NCBI RefSeq assembly: GCF_013128195.2 | Contig: NZ_CP053452.2 | Coordinates: forward strand, 2,356,001 to 2,420,000 | DNA from: Frigoriglobus tundricola | GTDB lineage: Bacteria; Planctomycetota; Planctomycetia; Gemmatales; Gemmataceae | DNA length: 64,000 bases | Direction: 5' to 3' | Shown here: one piece after another, positions 9,263 through 18,090 of the stretch | Numbering within the stretch: position 1 is the first letter of the stretch | Layout of the letters: the number at the start of each line of letters is the position of its first letter | Notes under the pieces: model-generated | Told to the model about the DNA's origin: nothing | Database searches by the model: none | Seen by the model: the letters and a program-made list of their open reading frames with translations, nothing else | Position numbers and translations under genes: made by a program

Positions 9263-9678
9263 TCCCCCCCTGGGGTGAGTGACCGGAATCATACCCGGCG
9301 CTCATCTCTACGGAAGGCGACTCATAACCGCCCCGTACGACCGACACGGAACCGGTCGCTAATAAGAGTTCCCAGGTGCTGTCCGCAGGAAAGGGTCGTT
9401 AACCGGATCATGATCCGACACGATCTGCACCAGCCGACAAGACCGGCTACCCGCTCTCAGGTAGGGGCTAATCCTCCCTCCCTGACCGGGGTCTCCTTCG
9501 GGAACCGTTAGGGCTGTTTCTTACACGGACAGCACGTACGGACCGCCCGGACGACGCCCCCTCTGCGGATGGCTTCGCCGATCCGGCGAAATTCGGCGCA
9601 TGCCGAATCTGGGGCGGCTCGGGCACGGACGCCCGGCCGCACCCGTTTTTCTTCGTTCCCGACGCTGAGGAGGACACG
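9263..9678 (+). ncRNA. candidate structured RNA between helicase-like and RT genes
   Basis: This 416-base interval has no supported gene but carries a run of stable inverted repeats. CGACCG/CGGTCG lies at 9338-9358, a perfect CGGATCA/TGATCCG palindrome at 9404-9417, AGCCG/CGGCT at 9432-9448, and TCAGGTAGGGG/TCCCTCCCTGA at 9457-9485. A UUCG-capped GGTCTCC/GGAACC stem lies at 9490-9506, and ATTCGGC/GCCGAAT at 9591-9608. The reverse transcriptase starts shortly after. It could be an RT-associated template or guide RNA, a group II-like intron remnant, or a regulatory leader. I see no clear group II domain V. Transcription is unproven. Confidence 0.4.
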
Positions 9679-11025
9679 GTGAGCGAAAAGGTAACCGCCG
9701 ACCTGCCGCACGACCCGTGCGCCTTCGCGTCGGTACTGTTCCACGCCGGCCACCCGGAGGACGTGCTGAATCGCTGGGTCAACCTCCTGCGCACGGTATC
9801 GCCGCGCGGTTGGGACGCGGTGAAGGTGTACGCCCCCGAGGTGATGAACCTGATCGCCGATCCCAGGGTGCTGTTCGTGGCCGCGGTCGCGCTCCGCGCC
9901 CGCGGGCCGAAGGCACCGGGGCGGAACGGCCTGCCGCTCGACGCGCTCTGCACCGACGAGTTGTGGAAGATGTGCACGGCCCTCGGCCACGCGATCCGCG
10001 CCGGCACCTACCGGCCGGGCACGGAGCGCGTCCGGTGGGTCGAAAAGGCGTCGCTCACCGGGAAGCGGCCGATCGTCATCTCCGACGTGCAGGACAAGGT
10101 GGTGCAGAAGGCGGCGGAACGGGTGCTTCGCTCGATGCTCGATCCGCACTTCGACCCGCTGAGCTTCGCCTTTCGGCCGTCGCGGGGGCGGTTCGAGGCA
10201 ATGGCCGTTGCCGAACAACTCGCCCGCAGTGGGCACCCGGTCTGGGTCACGCACGACTTGGTCGATGCGTTCCGGCGGGTGCCGGTGCCGCGCCTAATGG
10301 AGGTGTTCTTCAAGTTGCTCCCGTGCCCGCGCCTGCGCGCCTTCCTGGGCATGGTGCTGCCGGCGCAGTCACGCGCGGTGGGCGGGATCAAGCAGGGCGG
10401 ACCGCTCTCCCCGCTCGCGCTGGAAGTCTATCTGACGCACGTCCTCCACGGGCCGTGGCGCGGGGCCGGGCTCCCCGTTCGGCTCCTGCGGTACGCCGAC
10501 GACCTGTTGCTGACGGCCGCGGACGAGAACACCGCTTGTGCCGCCGACGCGGCGCTCCGCGTCCTGCTCGCCCCGACCGGCATGCGGCTCAAGCACACGT
10601 TCGAGGAGGCGCGGTGCGACCTCCGCTCGCAGCCCGCCGAGTGGCTCGGGTTCCGGTTCCGGCTCGACGGGGACCGGTTCCGAATCGACCTCGGGGCGCG
10701 GGCGTTCGAGAAGCTCGGGCGGCGGTTCGTCCTGGCGCACGCCAAGGCCCGTTCGGCCGACCGTGCGGTCGCGGTGCTGCGGCACTGGGTCGATCAACTG
10801 GGGCCGTGCTTCCCGCGGAAGAAGCGCGAGGTGGTCTGCACCAAGGCGATCCTGACGGCCCAGGAACACGGCTTCGAGGAGACGGTGGGGGTGGCCGAGT
10901 TGGTCGAGCGGTGGGAAGCGTCCGCGGAGCGGTGGAAGGCGATCCGGCGGCGGGTTCGGCGGAACCCCGGCTACCTGGTTGAGGCGGCGCTGAGCTACCC
11001 GACGCCGACGTCGAACGTGTGGTAA
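9679..11025 (+). CDS. reverse transcriptase (RNA-directed DNA polymerase)
   Basis: The 448-residue enzyme starts at GTG 9679 after GAGGAG. Conserved RT blocks occur in order: GKRPIVISDVQDKVVQ (about 128-144), FAFRPSRG (163-170), the first catalytic Asp in THDLVDAFRR (D193), QGGPLSPLALEVYL (239-252), the YADD active site at 272-275, and WLGFRF at 322-327. The fingers resemble group II intron RTs, but I see no HNH endonuclease and no typical retron NAxxH or VTG motif. No cas1 or CRISPR array is nearby. The C-terminal 120 residues form a thumb-like extension ending YPTPTSNVW, which is retained in the decayed copy at 6527-6687. The substrate RNA is unknown; the structured interval upstream is a candidate. 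Confidence 0.9.
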   Translation: MSEKVTADLPHDPCAFASVLFHAGHPEDVLNRWVNLLRTVSPRGWDAVKVYAPEVMNLIADPRVLFVAAVALRARGPKAPGRNGLPLDALCTDELWKMCTALGHAIRAGTYRPGTERVRWVEKASLTGKRPIVISDVQDKVVQKAAERVLRSMLDPHFDPLSFAFRPSRGRFEAMAVAEQLARSGHPVWVTHDLVDAFRRVPVPRLMEVFFKLLPCPRLRAFLGMVLPAQSRAVGGIKQGGPLSPLALEVYLTHVLHGPWRGAGLPVRLLRYADDLLLTAADENTACAADAALRVLLAPTGMRLKHTFEEARCDLRSQPAEWLGFRFRLDGDRFRIDLGARAFEKLGRRFVLAHAKARSADRAVAVLRHWVDQLGPCFPRKKREVVCTKAILTAQEHGFEETVGVAELVERWEASAERWKAIRRRVRRNPGYLVEAALSYPTPTSNVW

Positions 11026-11120
11026 CCGGCGCTCCCGACCCGCACCGCGGCAACCGACTCCAGGCACCAACCACCGACGCGGACGACGACTCGCGTCGGG
11101 CATTCAACAGGAGACGACAC

Positions 11121-12245
11121 GTGGCGAAGCGACGCGCGAACAACGAGCCCCTCTGTTCCGAGCACGAGGCGCTCCTCTCGGCGATCATCCAGTTTCCCGA
11201 CGAAGACACCCCGCGCCTGGTGTTCGCCGACTGGCTCGACGAGCACGGCGACCACGACCGCGCGGAGTTCATCCGCCTCCAGATCCGCCTCGCCGCCGCT
11301 CGCGCGGACGACACACCGTACGATTTCCCCTCCGAATTGCGCGCCGCCGAACTGTACAAGCGCAACCGGGCCGAGTGGAAGCGCGACTTCCGCGGCCGGG
11401 GCGTGGAGTTGGTGAGCTTCGAGCGCGGGTTCGTGACGGCGGTGTCCGCGACGGCGGACGCGTTCGTCCGCTGTGGGGAGCTGTGGTGCCGGAGGCATCC
11501 GCTTGGCGTGGTGATCGTGACAAAGGTGATCGGCCGGATCGAGCGGCTCCTGGCAGCACCGCACCTTGATGCGATCGGCACCCTGCAACTCCGTGACGAG
11601 TTCGAGGACGAGCACCTGTTCGCGCTGACCGACGCCCCGCGTCCGGGTGGGGCGGGGCGATTCCCGAATCTGGAAGGTCTCGGGTTTGTCGGCGATGGTT
11701 ATCTCACGGGAATCGGCACGGGTGGCGTTGCAGCCCTCGCCGGGTGGGAGATGCCGCGGCTCCGCGAGCTGTACCTGGGCGATACGCAGATCGACAACCA
11801 TGGCGCGGCGGCTGTGACTGAGGCCCCCTGGTTCGGGAACCTCTCGACCCTCACCTTCGAGACCTGCCGCATCGGCGACGCCGGCCTCGCCGCTCTACTT
11901 AGTTCACCGCGGCAGAACCTCTCCTTTCTTGAACTCGCGAGGTGCCGGGTGACTGCGAGGGGGTTGCACGCCTTGGCCGACATGCCGGGCGGGCCGACAC
12001 TGAAAAACCTGTGTCTCGAAGAGAACCCCATCCGGTCGGTAAACGTCGATCGGCTCGGGGCCGTCCTCCGAAAGCACCCGAGCCTCGGGCTGAACCTGCG
12101 AGACTGTCCGATCCCGAGATCCACGCGGGCGAAATTGGTCGAGCGGTTTGGCGATCGCGTGTGGTTCGGGCGAGGGGCTGACGATGTACCGGACCTCGAA
12201 CGGATTCACCAACTCGGAACGGTTGCGGAGGCGTGGGGCAAGTAG
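11121..12245 (+). CDS. TIGR02996 domain and leucine-rich-repeat protein
   Basis: The GTG at 11121 follows AGGAGA and gives 374 residues; an ATG at 11019 has no such support. Residues 14-60 form the TIGR02996 domain (DEDTPRLVFADWLDEHGD, then RAEFIRLQI), a Gemmata-type module of unknown function. From about residue 180 there are ribonuclease-inhibitor-like leucine-rich repeats, for example LRELYLGDTQIDNHG and LSFLELARCRVTARGL. Such repeats usually mediate protein binding. The gene occupies the cargo slot between the reverse transcriptase and the ATPase, so it may be a recognition or effector partner. Its function is not established. Confidence 0.8.
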   Translation: MAKRRANNEPLCSEHEALLSAIIQFPDEDTPRLVFADWLDEHGDHDRAEFIRLQIRLAAARADDTPYDFPSELRAAELYKRNRAEWKRDFRGRGVELVSFERGFVTAVSATADAFVRCGELWCRRHPLGVVIVTKVIGRIERLLAAPHLDAIGTLQLRDEFEDEHLFALTDAPRPGGAGRFPNLEGLGFVGDGYLTGIGTGGVAALAGWEMPRLRELYLGDTQIDNHGAAAVTEAPWFGNLSTLTFETCRIGDAGLAALLSSPRQNLSFLELARCRVTARGLHALADMPGGPTLKNLCLEENPIRSVNVDRLGAVLRKHPSLGLNLRDCPIPRSTRAKLVERFGDRVWFGRGADDVPDLERIHQLGTVAEAWGK

Positions 12246-12365
12246 GACCGAAGGCGAGAATCGTTGCGAGTAATCGAATCGGTCATCGGAACGTGCGAGG
12301 AACGGAGATCAGCGGAGCGGTCCGGGGAGAGCCAACAACGAGTACCAACGGGGAGGTGAAGTTCC

Positions 12366-13271
12366 ATGTCGAAGACGAACGAACCGAAGATAACGCCGGC
12401 CGAGAAGAAGCCGCGGCTGTCGCTGACGAGCATGGCCGACCTGTGCGACGAGGGCACCGCGCCCGACTGGCTGGTCGAGGGCGTGATGGTGGCGCGCCAG
12501 CCCCTGGTGATCGGCGGGCCGGCCAAGGCGCTCAAGACGAGCCTGGCCCTCGACCTGGCCGTCTCGCTCGCCACCGGCACCAAGTTCCTGGGCACGTTCG
12601 AGGTGCCCGAGGCGTGCGACGTGGCCGTGTTCTCCGGCGAAAGCGGCCGGACCACGATCAACGAGACCCTCCAGCGGATCTGTCGCTCGAAGAAGAAAGA
12701 CCCGAAGGGGTGCGCGGTCCACTGCGGGTTCACGCTGCCCCGGCTCAGCGACCCCGCGGACCGGAAGGAGCTGACGCAACAGCTCCGCGCCGAGGGGATC
12801 GGGGTGGTGGTGATCGACCCGCTCTACCTGTGCCTGGGGAGCGGGGCCGCGGTGTCGGCGAGCAACCTGTACGAGGTCGGCGCGGTCCTCGCCGCGACCG
12901 CCCACGCGTGCCTGCGGGCCAACGCCACCCCGGTACTCGTGCACCACACCAACAAGAGCGCCGGGGCCGCGACGGGGACCGTGGCACTGGTCGACCTGGC
13001 GTTCGCCGGGATCGCCGAGTTCGCCAGGCAGTGGTTGCTCGTCGGGCGCGCCGCCGAGTACCAGCCGGGCAGCGGCGTTCACGACCTGGTGCTCTCGGTC
13101 GGCGGCAGCGCGGGCCACTCGTCCCGGTGGTCCGTCCGCGTGGACGAGGGCCGCGACGCCGAGAAGCGGCAGTGGTCGGTACGGGTCCGGCCCAACGAAG
13201 GGGCGGGTGCGGGAGCCGGCCAATCGTACCCCCGAGGGGGCGGAAGCCTCGCCGGCATAAACGGACTGTGA
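12366..13271 (+). CDS. RepA-like AAA ATPase (AAA_25 family)
   Basis: The 301-residue protein has a Walker A variant GGPAKALKTS (50-59), a SGESGR motif (90-95), Walker B VVVID (147-151) and LVHHTNKS (191-198). These are features of RecA-fold hexameric helicases related to plasmid RepA. The start ATG follows GGGGAGG. Its first 48 residues are copied in the fragment at 7348, showing that it belongs to the repeated RT unit. A replicative-helicase-like or DNA-loading role in a mobile element is plausible; the C-terminal tail is Gly-rich and probably disordered. Confidence 0.8.
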   Translation: MSKTNEPKITPAEKKPRLSLTSMADLCDEGTAPDWLVEGVMVARQPLVIGGPAKALKTSLALDLAVSLATGTKFLGTFEVPEACDVAVFSGESGRTTINETLQRICRSKKKDPKGCAVHCGFTLPRLSDPADRKELTQQLRAEGIGVVVIDPLYLCLGSGAAVSASNLYEVGAVLAATAHACLRANATPVLVHHTNKSAGAATGTVALVDLAFAGIAEFARQWLLVGRAAEYQPGSGVHDLVLSVGGSAGHSSRWSVRVDEGRDAEKRQWSVRVRPNEGAGAGAGQSYPRGGGSLAGINGL

Positions 13272-13619
13272 CCGATGCGCCGGAGTCTACTGGTCCCTGC
13301 GTCGGAGGTGACGGGTGCAAAAAGCGGCGCGTAGTAACCACGACTTGGGTTCCGAGAGGGGTGCCAGAGGGCTCAACCGGACCAGATTCGACCCCAAGAC
13401 GCGCCATAGGGGACCGCAAAGACGTTCCCGGTGCTCAAAACGGCACCGTTAATTTGTGCCTGGCGACCTCGATTGGAGGGGTTGGAGCCTCGGAACCGCG
13501 CGGACCGCCCGCCGCGCCGTTCCGATCTCGCGGAAACCCTTGGAAAATGGGATACTGGAGGCGTCCGAGTGGTGGGCTCGCGGGGGTGTCGTCCAAGGGC
13601 GGCTGAGGCGCGTTGTCAT
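13272..13619. other. intergenic, no gene seen
   Basis: This 348-base gap separates the ATPase from the next small gene. I see no open frame with a ribosome-binding site and no strong terminator hairpin with a U tract. Part of it may be decayed unit sequence. Confidence 0.4.
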
Positions 13620-13937
13620 ATGGCGTTCGAGACGAGGAAGGTCGGCGGCACCAAGTACCTCTACCTGAGTGAACGCGACCCCGCGACGGGCAAGGTGCGG
13701 AAGCGGTACGTGGGCACCGGCCCGAAGGCCGACGCTGCCGCGGCCGCACTGGAAGCGCGTCGGAAGCGCCGGGCCGACGAGCGGCTCGCGGTCGAGCGCG
13801 TGCGAAGCGAACTTGGGGCCGTGGACGCACTGATGGCCGAACTGGACGCGGGTGCCACGCTTGTGATGGAGGCGGCGCTGTACGCGGCCGGCTACCACCG
13901 CCCGAACTACGGACCCTGGCGCAAGAGGAGACACTGA
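13620..13937 (+). CDS. small basic hypothetical protein, 105 aa
   Basis: The N-terminus MAFETRKVGGTKYLYLSERD, followed by GKVRKRYVGTGP, resembles the beta-hairpin N-terminal domain of proteins that bind DNA ends or transposase-like partners in planctomycetes. The middle is a charged helix (residues 38-75). The start ATG at 13620 lies well inside a longer open frame and is where the homologous-looking protein begins. It is separated by one base from the next gene, so the two are probably co-translated. The function is unknown. Confidence 0.65.
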   Translation: MAFETRKVGGTKYLYLSERDPATGKVRKRYVGTGPKADAAAAALEARRKRRADERLAVERVRSELGAVDALMAELDAGATLVMEAALYAAGYHRPNYGPWRKRRH

Positions 13938-13938
13938 G

Positions 13939-14586
13939 ATGGCCACGGAAGGCAGCGGGGAACCGCCCCAGTCGGAGGTTCGGGCCGAGATCCAGGGCGT
14001 GCTCGCGAAGGCCAAGGCCGGCGACGCGAGTGTGCTGCCGCAACTGCGCGAGATCCTTGACAAGAACCCGTCGTTGGTCAAGCACTACGGCTCCCTGGCC
14101 CGGCACGCCGAAGCCGCCTGGATCGCGCTGGCCGGTGGCGCGAACCTGTACATGCGGGAATCGTTCGCCCGGGGTGCCGAGGCCCGGCGGGCCGAGTTGA
14201 CCCGACCCGGCGCGTCGGCCGTCGAGAAGCTCTTGGTGGAGCGGGTCGTCGCGTGCGACCTCCAACTGGGCTACCTGACCACGGCCGAGGCGGACGCGCT
14301 GGGCATGGGCGACAGTTACCGGCAAGCCGAGTACCACGCCCGGAGGGTCGAGCGGGCGCAGCGGATGCAACTCGCGGCTCTTGGGGCGCTGGTGACCTAC
14401 CAGAGGCTGGTGCCGGCCGTGGCCATCAAGACGCCCACAGCGGTCGCTGCCGGACAAGAGGAACAGGCCCCGGATCGGGCGCGAACCGACGCATCGCCCC
14501 AGATGCGACTGATGGTCGAAGTGGATGCCGAGACGCACGAGACGACGCGCGAGGAGCGCGAACCGGTTCGTGTCGGTGCCGGCTGA
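13939..14586 (+). CDS. hypothetical helical protein, 215 aa
   Basis: The protein is soluble and mostly helical, with AEIQGVLAKAKAGDASVLPQ near its start and SLARHAEAAWIALAGG in the middle; the last 50 residues are probably disordered. The ATG follows the preceding stop by one base, indicating an operon with the small basic protein. I know similar proteins from planctomycete accessory regions, always unnamed. No catalytic motif is visible. Confidence 0.65.
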   Translation: MATEGSGEPPQSEVRAEIQGVLAKAKAGDASVLPQLREILDKNPSLVKHYGSLARHAEAAWIALAGGANLYMRESFARGAEARRAELTRPGASAVEKLLVERVVACDLQLGYLTTAEADALGMGDSYRQAEYHARRVERAQRMQLAALGALVTYQRLVPAVAIKTPTAVAAGQEEQAPDRARTDASPQMRLMVEVDAETHETTREEREPVRVGAG

Positions 14587-14618
14587 AGACTTTCCTGCGA
14601 GGAAAAGGAGTTCCTGAG

Positions 14619-14969
14619 ATGACCGCGCTTTCTAATCGTTCGACCCCGCGACTGATGATGGACTTGATCCTGGAGACGCTGCGGGTGGGGAAAGGGCTGC
14701 CGAACGCTCTCGCGTGCGAGTTGCTGACCCGGCCCGAGATGAACACGATGCCCGACCTCGTTCGAGTCGCCGTGAACGCGAAGAACAAGCCCGCCCACCG
14801 CGTCCGGGCGCTCGAACTGATCGCCCGCATCGGGCCGCCGTTCGGGGCGGAATTCCTCGACCTCACCGCGTTGCGTATGACGCGCAACAAGGCCGTGCGC
14901 CAGAAGGCCGAAGAACTGTTCAGCGTGGCGGCGCTACTGGGCGCACCGGGCACCGACGCGGGTCGGTAA
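14619..14969 (+). CDS. hypothetical HEAT-like protein, 116 aa
   Basis: The ATG at 14619 follows AAAAGGAG and is preferred over a much longer open frame whose extra part overlaps the gene upstream. The protein is helical, with DLVRVAVNAKNKPAHRVRAL followed by an IGPPFG segment reminiscent of a single HEAT-like repeat pair. It is the third gene of an apparent operon starting at 13620. No functional motif is seen. Confidence 0.6.
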   Translation: MTALSNRSTPRLMMDLILETLRVGKGLPNALACELLTRPEMNTMPDLVRVAVNAKNKPAHRVRALELIARIGPPFGAEFLDLTALRMTRNKAVRQKAEELFSVAALLGAPGTDAGR

Positions 14970-15307
14970 CGGGCGGGTACAGGTTCAGTTTTTCGTCCGC
15001 CCGGGCAGGACACGACGTCCGACAAACATGAAGCAAGCGAGGCGTGACCCGCGCCTCGGCCGTGCGGTGCCTGGTGCGTTGCCCGATCTCCGACGCGTAA
15101 GTCGCTTGTGGCCGACCGCCCCCGCACGCCATTTGGGTGGCTCAGCGCTTCTTGCAGTGCACTGAGTTCCAGACGCGTGGAGAAGCCCGTACCCGGCGTG
15201 AGTTCCACGGTGGCGTCGGTGCTGGTGTGGGGGATAGGACGAGCCGCGGCTGATCCCGGACCCGCGGGCTATGATGGCGACATCGCAGTTCGTCACGCGG
15301 AGGAAGC
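14970..15307. other. intergenic, possible promoter only
   Basis: This 338-base interval precedes the ceramidase-type gene. A TATGAT hexamer near 15269 could serve as a -10 box, but no convincing -35 element accompanies it. I see no gene. Confidence 0.3.
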
Positions 15308-16585
15308 ATGATCCGTGCACTGCTGGCGACGGTTGCCGTGGTCCTCGCCGTGGGACCGGCACCGGGCGCGGAACTGGAGGCGGGAGCGGCGAAGGCCGAC
15401 ATCACGCCGCCGACCGGCTTCCCCATGTGGGGGTACGCCGCGCGCCACGACAAACCGAGCGTAGGCGTTCTCGACCCCCTGTTCGCTCGCGCACTCGTGC
15501 TCAAAGCGGGCACAGCGAAGATCGCGCTCGTCGGCCTCGACCTCGGGCGCGCGCCGACCCGCGAGTCCGTGCAGCGCATCCGGGACGCACTCAAGAAGGA
15601 CGGTTTCACGGAACTGTTCCTCGTCGCCTCGCACACGCACCACGGCCCGGTTCTCGAACTCGATACCTGGCCCAAGCCCGAGAAGCCCTACACCCGCGAA
15701 CTGGAAGACAAGCTCGTCGCCGTCATCAGGAAGGCCGACGTGGCCCGTGTGCCCGCGCGATTCGGCGTGGGCTCGGCCGAAACCAGGCTCAACCGCAACC
15801 GCCAATCGAAGAGGGCCGACAGGCCGACCGATGCGGAACTGCTCGTGTTGCGCGTCGAGGACACGAAGGGCAAGCCGATCGCGCACGCGGTCAACTTCGC
15901 CGCGCACCCCACGATGCACCCGGCGGAACTGATGAAGTTCTCGGCGGATTATCCCGGCGCGATGGCCAAGTACGTCGAGACCGAAACCGGCGTGCCGTGC
16001 CTGTTCTTGCAGGGCGCGTCCGGCGATCTCTCGGCGAACCCGCCCGAGGGCGTCAAGGGACCCGACGAGTTCGGCAAGCGGCTCGGCGCGGACGTGCTGA
16101 AACTCGCCGCGACCATCAAGATGACGGACCGCAAGGACAAGGAGCCGTCGCTGCTCGCGGCCCGCGAGGAACTGAAGTTCCCCTGCATCGTGGACGTCTC
16201 GAACGACGCGGTCAAGTTCGCGCTGGGGAAGACGTTCTTCCCGGAACTGATCGGCTTCTTCGAGAAGGAGTACAAGGACGGGGTGCGGCCGACGGTCACC
16301 GTGGGGTTGCTCGACGCCACGCTCGGGTTCGTCGGCGTCTCGGGGGAGCCGTTCTGCGAGCACGCGCTGACGCTCCGCCGCCGCGCGCGGCTGCCCTACG
16401 TGTTCGTGATGGGGTACTGCAACGATTACCACCAGTACTTCCCGACGATCCAGGCCGCGGCCGAGGGCGGGTACGGCACGGCCCCGCCGGTCGCCGTTGC
16501 CGAACCCGGGGCCGGCGAGCGCCTCGCCGACACGGCGCTCATCAAGCTGTATCAACTCCGCGGCAAGTTGCCGGACGGGAAGTGA
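15308..16585 (+). CDS. secreted neutral/alkaline ceramidase-like hydrolase
   Basis: The 425-residue protein starts with a signal peptide (MIRALLATVAVVLAVG, cleavage likely after PGA near residue 20). The mature N-terminus reads AGAAKADITPPTGFPMWGYA, the hallmark of the neutral/alkaline non-lysosomal ceramidase N-terminal family. Putative zinc ligands occur in VASHTHHGP and in the HPTMHP segment, and GASGDLSANP is also typical. Family members hydrolyse the amide bond of ceramides, but planctomycetes carry many paralogues of unknown substrate. It probably acts outside the cytoplasm. It stands alone between two gaps. Confidence 0.85.
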   Translation: MIRALLATVAVVLAVGPAPGAELEAGAAKADITPPTGFPMWGYAARHDKPSVGVLDPLFARALVLKAGTAKIALVGLDLGRAPTRESVQRIRDALKKDGFTELFLVASHTHHGPVLELDTWPKPEKPYTRELEDKLVAVIRKADVARVPARFGVGSAETRLNRNRQSKRADRPTDAELLVLRVEDTKGKPIAHAVNFAAHPTMHPAELMKFSADYPGAMAKYVETETGVPCLFLQGASGDLSANPPEGVKGPDEFGKRLGADVLKLAATIKMTDRKDKEPSLLAAREELKFPCIVDVSNDAVKFALGKTFFPELIGFFEKEYKDGVRPTVTVGLLDATLGFVGVSGEPFCEHALTLRRRARLPYVFVMGYCNDYHQYFPTIQAAAEGGYGTAPPVAVAEPGAGERLADTALIKLYQLRGKLPDGK

Positions 16586-16914
16586 GTCGGCTGAGAAGCC
16601 CGAGCCGGTGCCCGCGCCGGTCGGTGTCGGGGCTCACGTCCATCGGCAGGTGCTTCGTTCCGCCGTGTGGGTTCACTCGGATCGCGGCACAGGTAAACTG
16701 GAGATCCGAGACGCGCCCGCGCGGGGCGAAGTCATGGGACCGTGAGTAGTTACCCCTGGCGAAGGGACGCACCCACGAGGAGAGGACCCGGATCGCGGCA
16801 GCTCGTCGGACAGCGTGTCCGACGAGACCCGGTTTGTGCGATTGAAGACGCGGGTGTCTGGGGCGGTGCGCGAACACGGCCCCGACCTCGAACCCGCCGC
16901 GCCGGGCTCACACG
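16586..16914. other. intergenic between convergent genes, nothing seen
   Basis: This 329-base interval lies between the ends of a plus-strand and a minus-strand gene. I see no gene, tRNA or clear terminator. Confidence 0.4.
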
Positions 16915-17490
16915 TCAGGCCCCCGGCGAATCGCTCGGACCCTTGAGGACGGTCGCCCGGTACTTGCCCTCCACGTACTGCTCGGAGCCGGGCACGCACC
17001 ACAGCAGGAGGGCGTAGGAGTGCCCCTCGTGTGGGCCGCGGGCGGGGTGCTCCGCGTGGGCCAGTTCGCCGACGCCCACGTCCGCCAGCCACGCCCGGAA
17101 CTCGTTCAGTTCCTTGTCGCGGCGGGTCGGGAACCCCTCGTACGGGTGGTTGTTGAAGACCACGCACAGGGAGTCGCGTCCCAGAACGCCCGCCAGGACG
17201 CGGAACCCCGACCGGGTCTCGAAGTCGCCCGCGAAGGCCGTCTCGGCCGCTTCCTTCGCCAACCGCCCGTACAGGTCGTTCAGGTTCGCGATCGCGTCCG
17301 CCTCGGCCGCTGGGTTCCGCGCCGGCTCGTTCCGCCAGATCCGAAGGAGGGCCGCGAACGCCGGCGCGACGAGGGCGGCCCACTTCTGCTCGAATGGACG
17401 CCACGCCGCGTCCGACCGCGCCTGCCGGGCCTGGTCGAGTTGCTCGGTCGTGTCCCGCCAGTCGTCCCGTTCGTCCTCGTTCACCGACAT
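16915..17490 (-). CDS. hypothetical protein, 191 aa
   Basis: I place the start at 17490 (MSVNEDERDDW) because a GGGAGAG site precedes it; the frame remains open upstream through a leader shared with the divergent gene at 18099. The protein is soluble and acidic at its N-terminus, with a central helical part and a C-terminal part containing VVFNNHPYEGFPT and GHSYALLLWCVPG. No family is recognised. Its leader is homologous to the leader of the divergent neighbour, so the two may be co-regulated. Confidence 0.65.
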   Translation of the reverse strand: MSVNEDERDDWRDTTEQLDQARQARSDAAWRPFEQKWAALVAPAFAALLRIWRNEPARNPAAEADAIANLNDLYGRLAKEAAETAFAGDFETRSGFRVLAGVLGRDSLCVVFNNHPYEGFPTRRDKELNEFRAWLADVGVGELAHAEHPARGPHEGHSYALLLWCVPGSEQYVEGKYRATVLKGPSDSPGA

Positions 17491-17504
17491 GAGTCTCTCC
17501 CGGT

Positions 17505-17590
17505 AGGTGTTGAACAGGGACGCCAGAGCGCCCCCACATGTGCCAGGCGAGAGTCGCCGGTCGAGTTGGTCACAGGTTCGGAGCTTTTGT
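17505..17590 (-). promoter_or_regulatory. shared leader element, minus-strand copy
   Basis: Read on the minus strand, this segment contains GTGACCAACTCG followed by CTCGCCTGGCAC and a G-rich run, ending near the ribosome-binding site. The same blocks, with the same spacing, precede the divergent gene at 18099. Conservation of an untranslated leader before two unrelated genes suggests a common regulatory or recombination origin. Confidence 0.5.
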
Positions 17591-18010
17591 GCGCACACAA
17601 CGGGATGAGCTTTCTCGCAGCCACTTCGGTCCCCCTCTGTCCCGGTGAGTGAGGCGCGACTTCACGGTTACGAAGTTCGGTGGGGATACAGACGGCGACG
17701 CGAGCGCCGGGCCGTCCGCGGGCGATGCCGGGCCGCTGGCGGCACGGGCCAGCCGCGACCCAGTACCACAAGCGGCGTTCGTTCGATGCCCGCCCGCGGG
17801 ACGAGCACTCCTTCCGGTGGTTCGTCCGGGTTCGCGGAGTGGTCCGCTTCGGGCGGTCCGCGGGGCGTGCAACCGGCGGTCGATATCGACCGCGGTTGGT
17901 CGCGGCCGATCCTCGGTGTCAGCGACAAGCCCCAGGGGAAGGCGTCGAACCGTCCGCGGGGCACCCCGCACACGGGCGGTGTCCGGCGGCGGGCGTGAAG
18001 AAAAAAGCCG
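17591..18010. other. central part of divergent intergenic region
   Basis: This stretch of about 420 bases lies between the two inverted leader copies. Open frames exist but lack ribosome-binding sites and family likeness. It presumably holds promoters for both divergent genes; I cannot point to convincing hexamers. Confidence 0.3.
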
Positions 18011-18090
18011 AACTCGTGACCAACTCGCCCGTCGGCGCTCGCCTGGCACTGTCGGGGCGGATCGGTCCGCCCCTTCGACCCCAACACAGG
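18011..18090 (+). promoter_or_regulatory. shared leader element, plus-strand copy
   Basis: The segment GTGACCAACTCG, then CTCGCCTGGCAC, then a G-rich run, parallels the minus-strand leader at 17505-17590. Similarity extends to the ribosome-binding region. It lies just upstream of the acidic-tail gene at 18099. Confidence 0.5.

Noticed and set aside
9500-9560. Group II intron domain V
   Set aside because: A CACGTACGG string at 9532 recalls the 3' strand of domain V, but the matching 5' strand and catalytic AGC or CGC context are absent.
9263-11025. Retron or CRISPR-associated reverse transcriptase
   Set aside because: No NAxxH or VTG motif typical of retron RTs, no cas1 gene and no repeat-spacer array were seen nearby; the RT type is left open.
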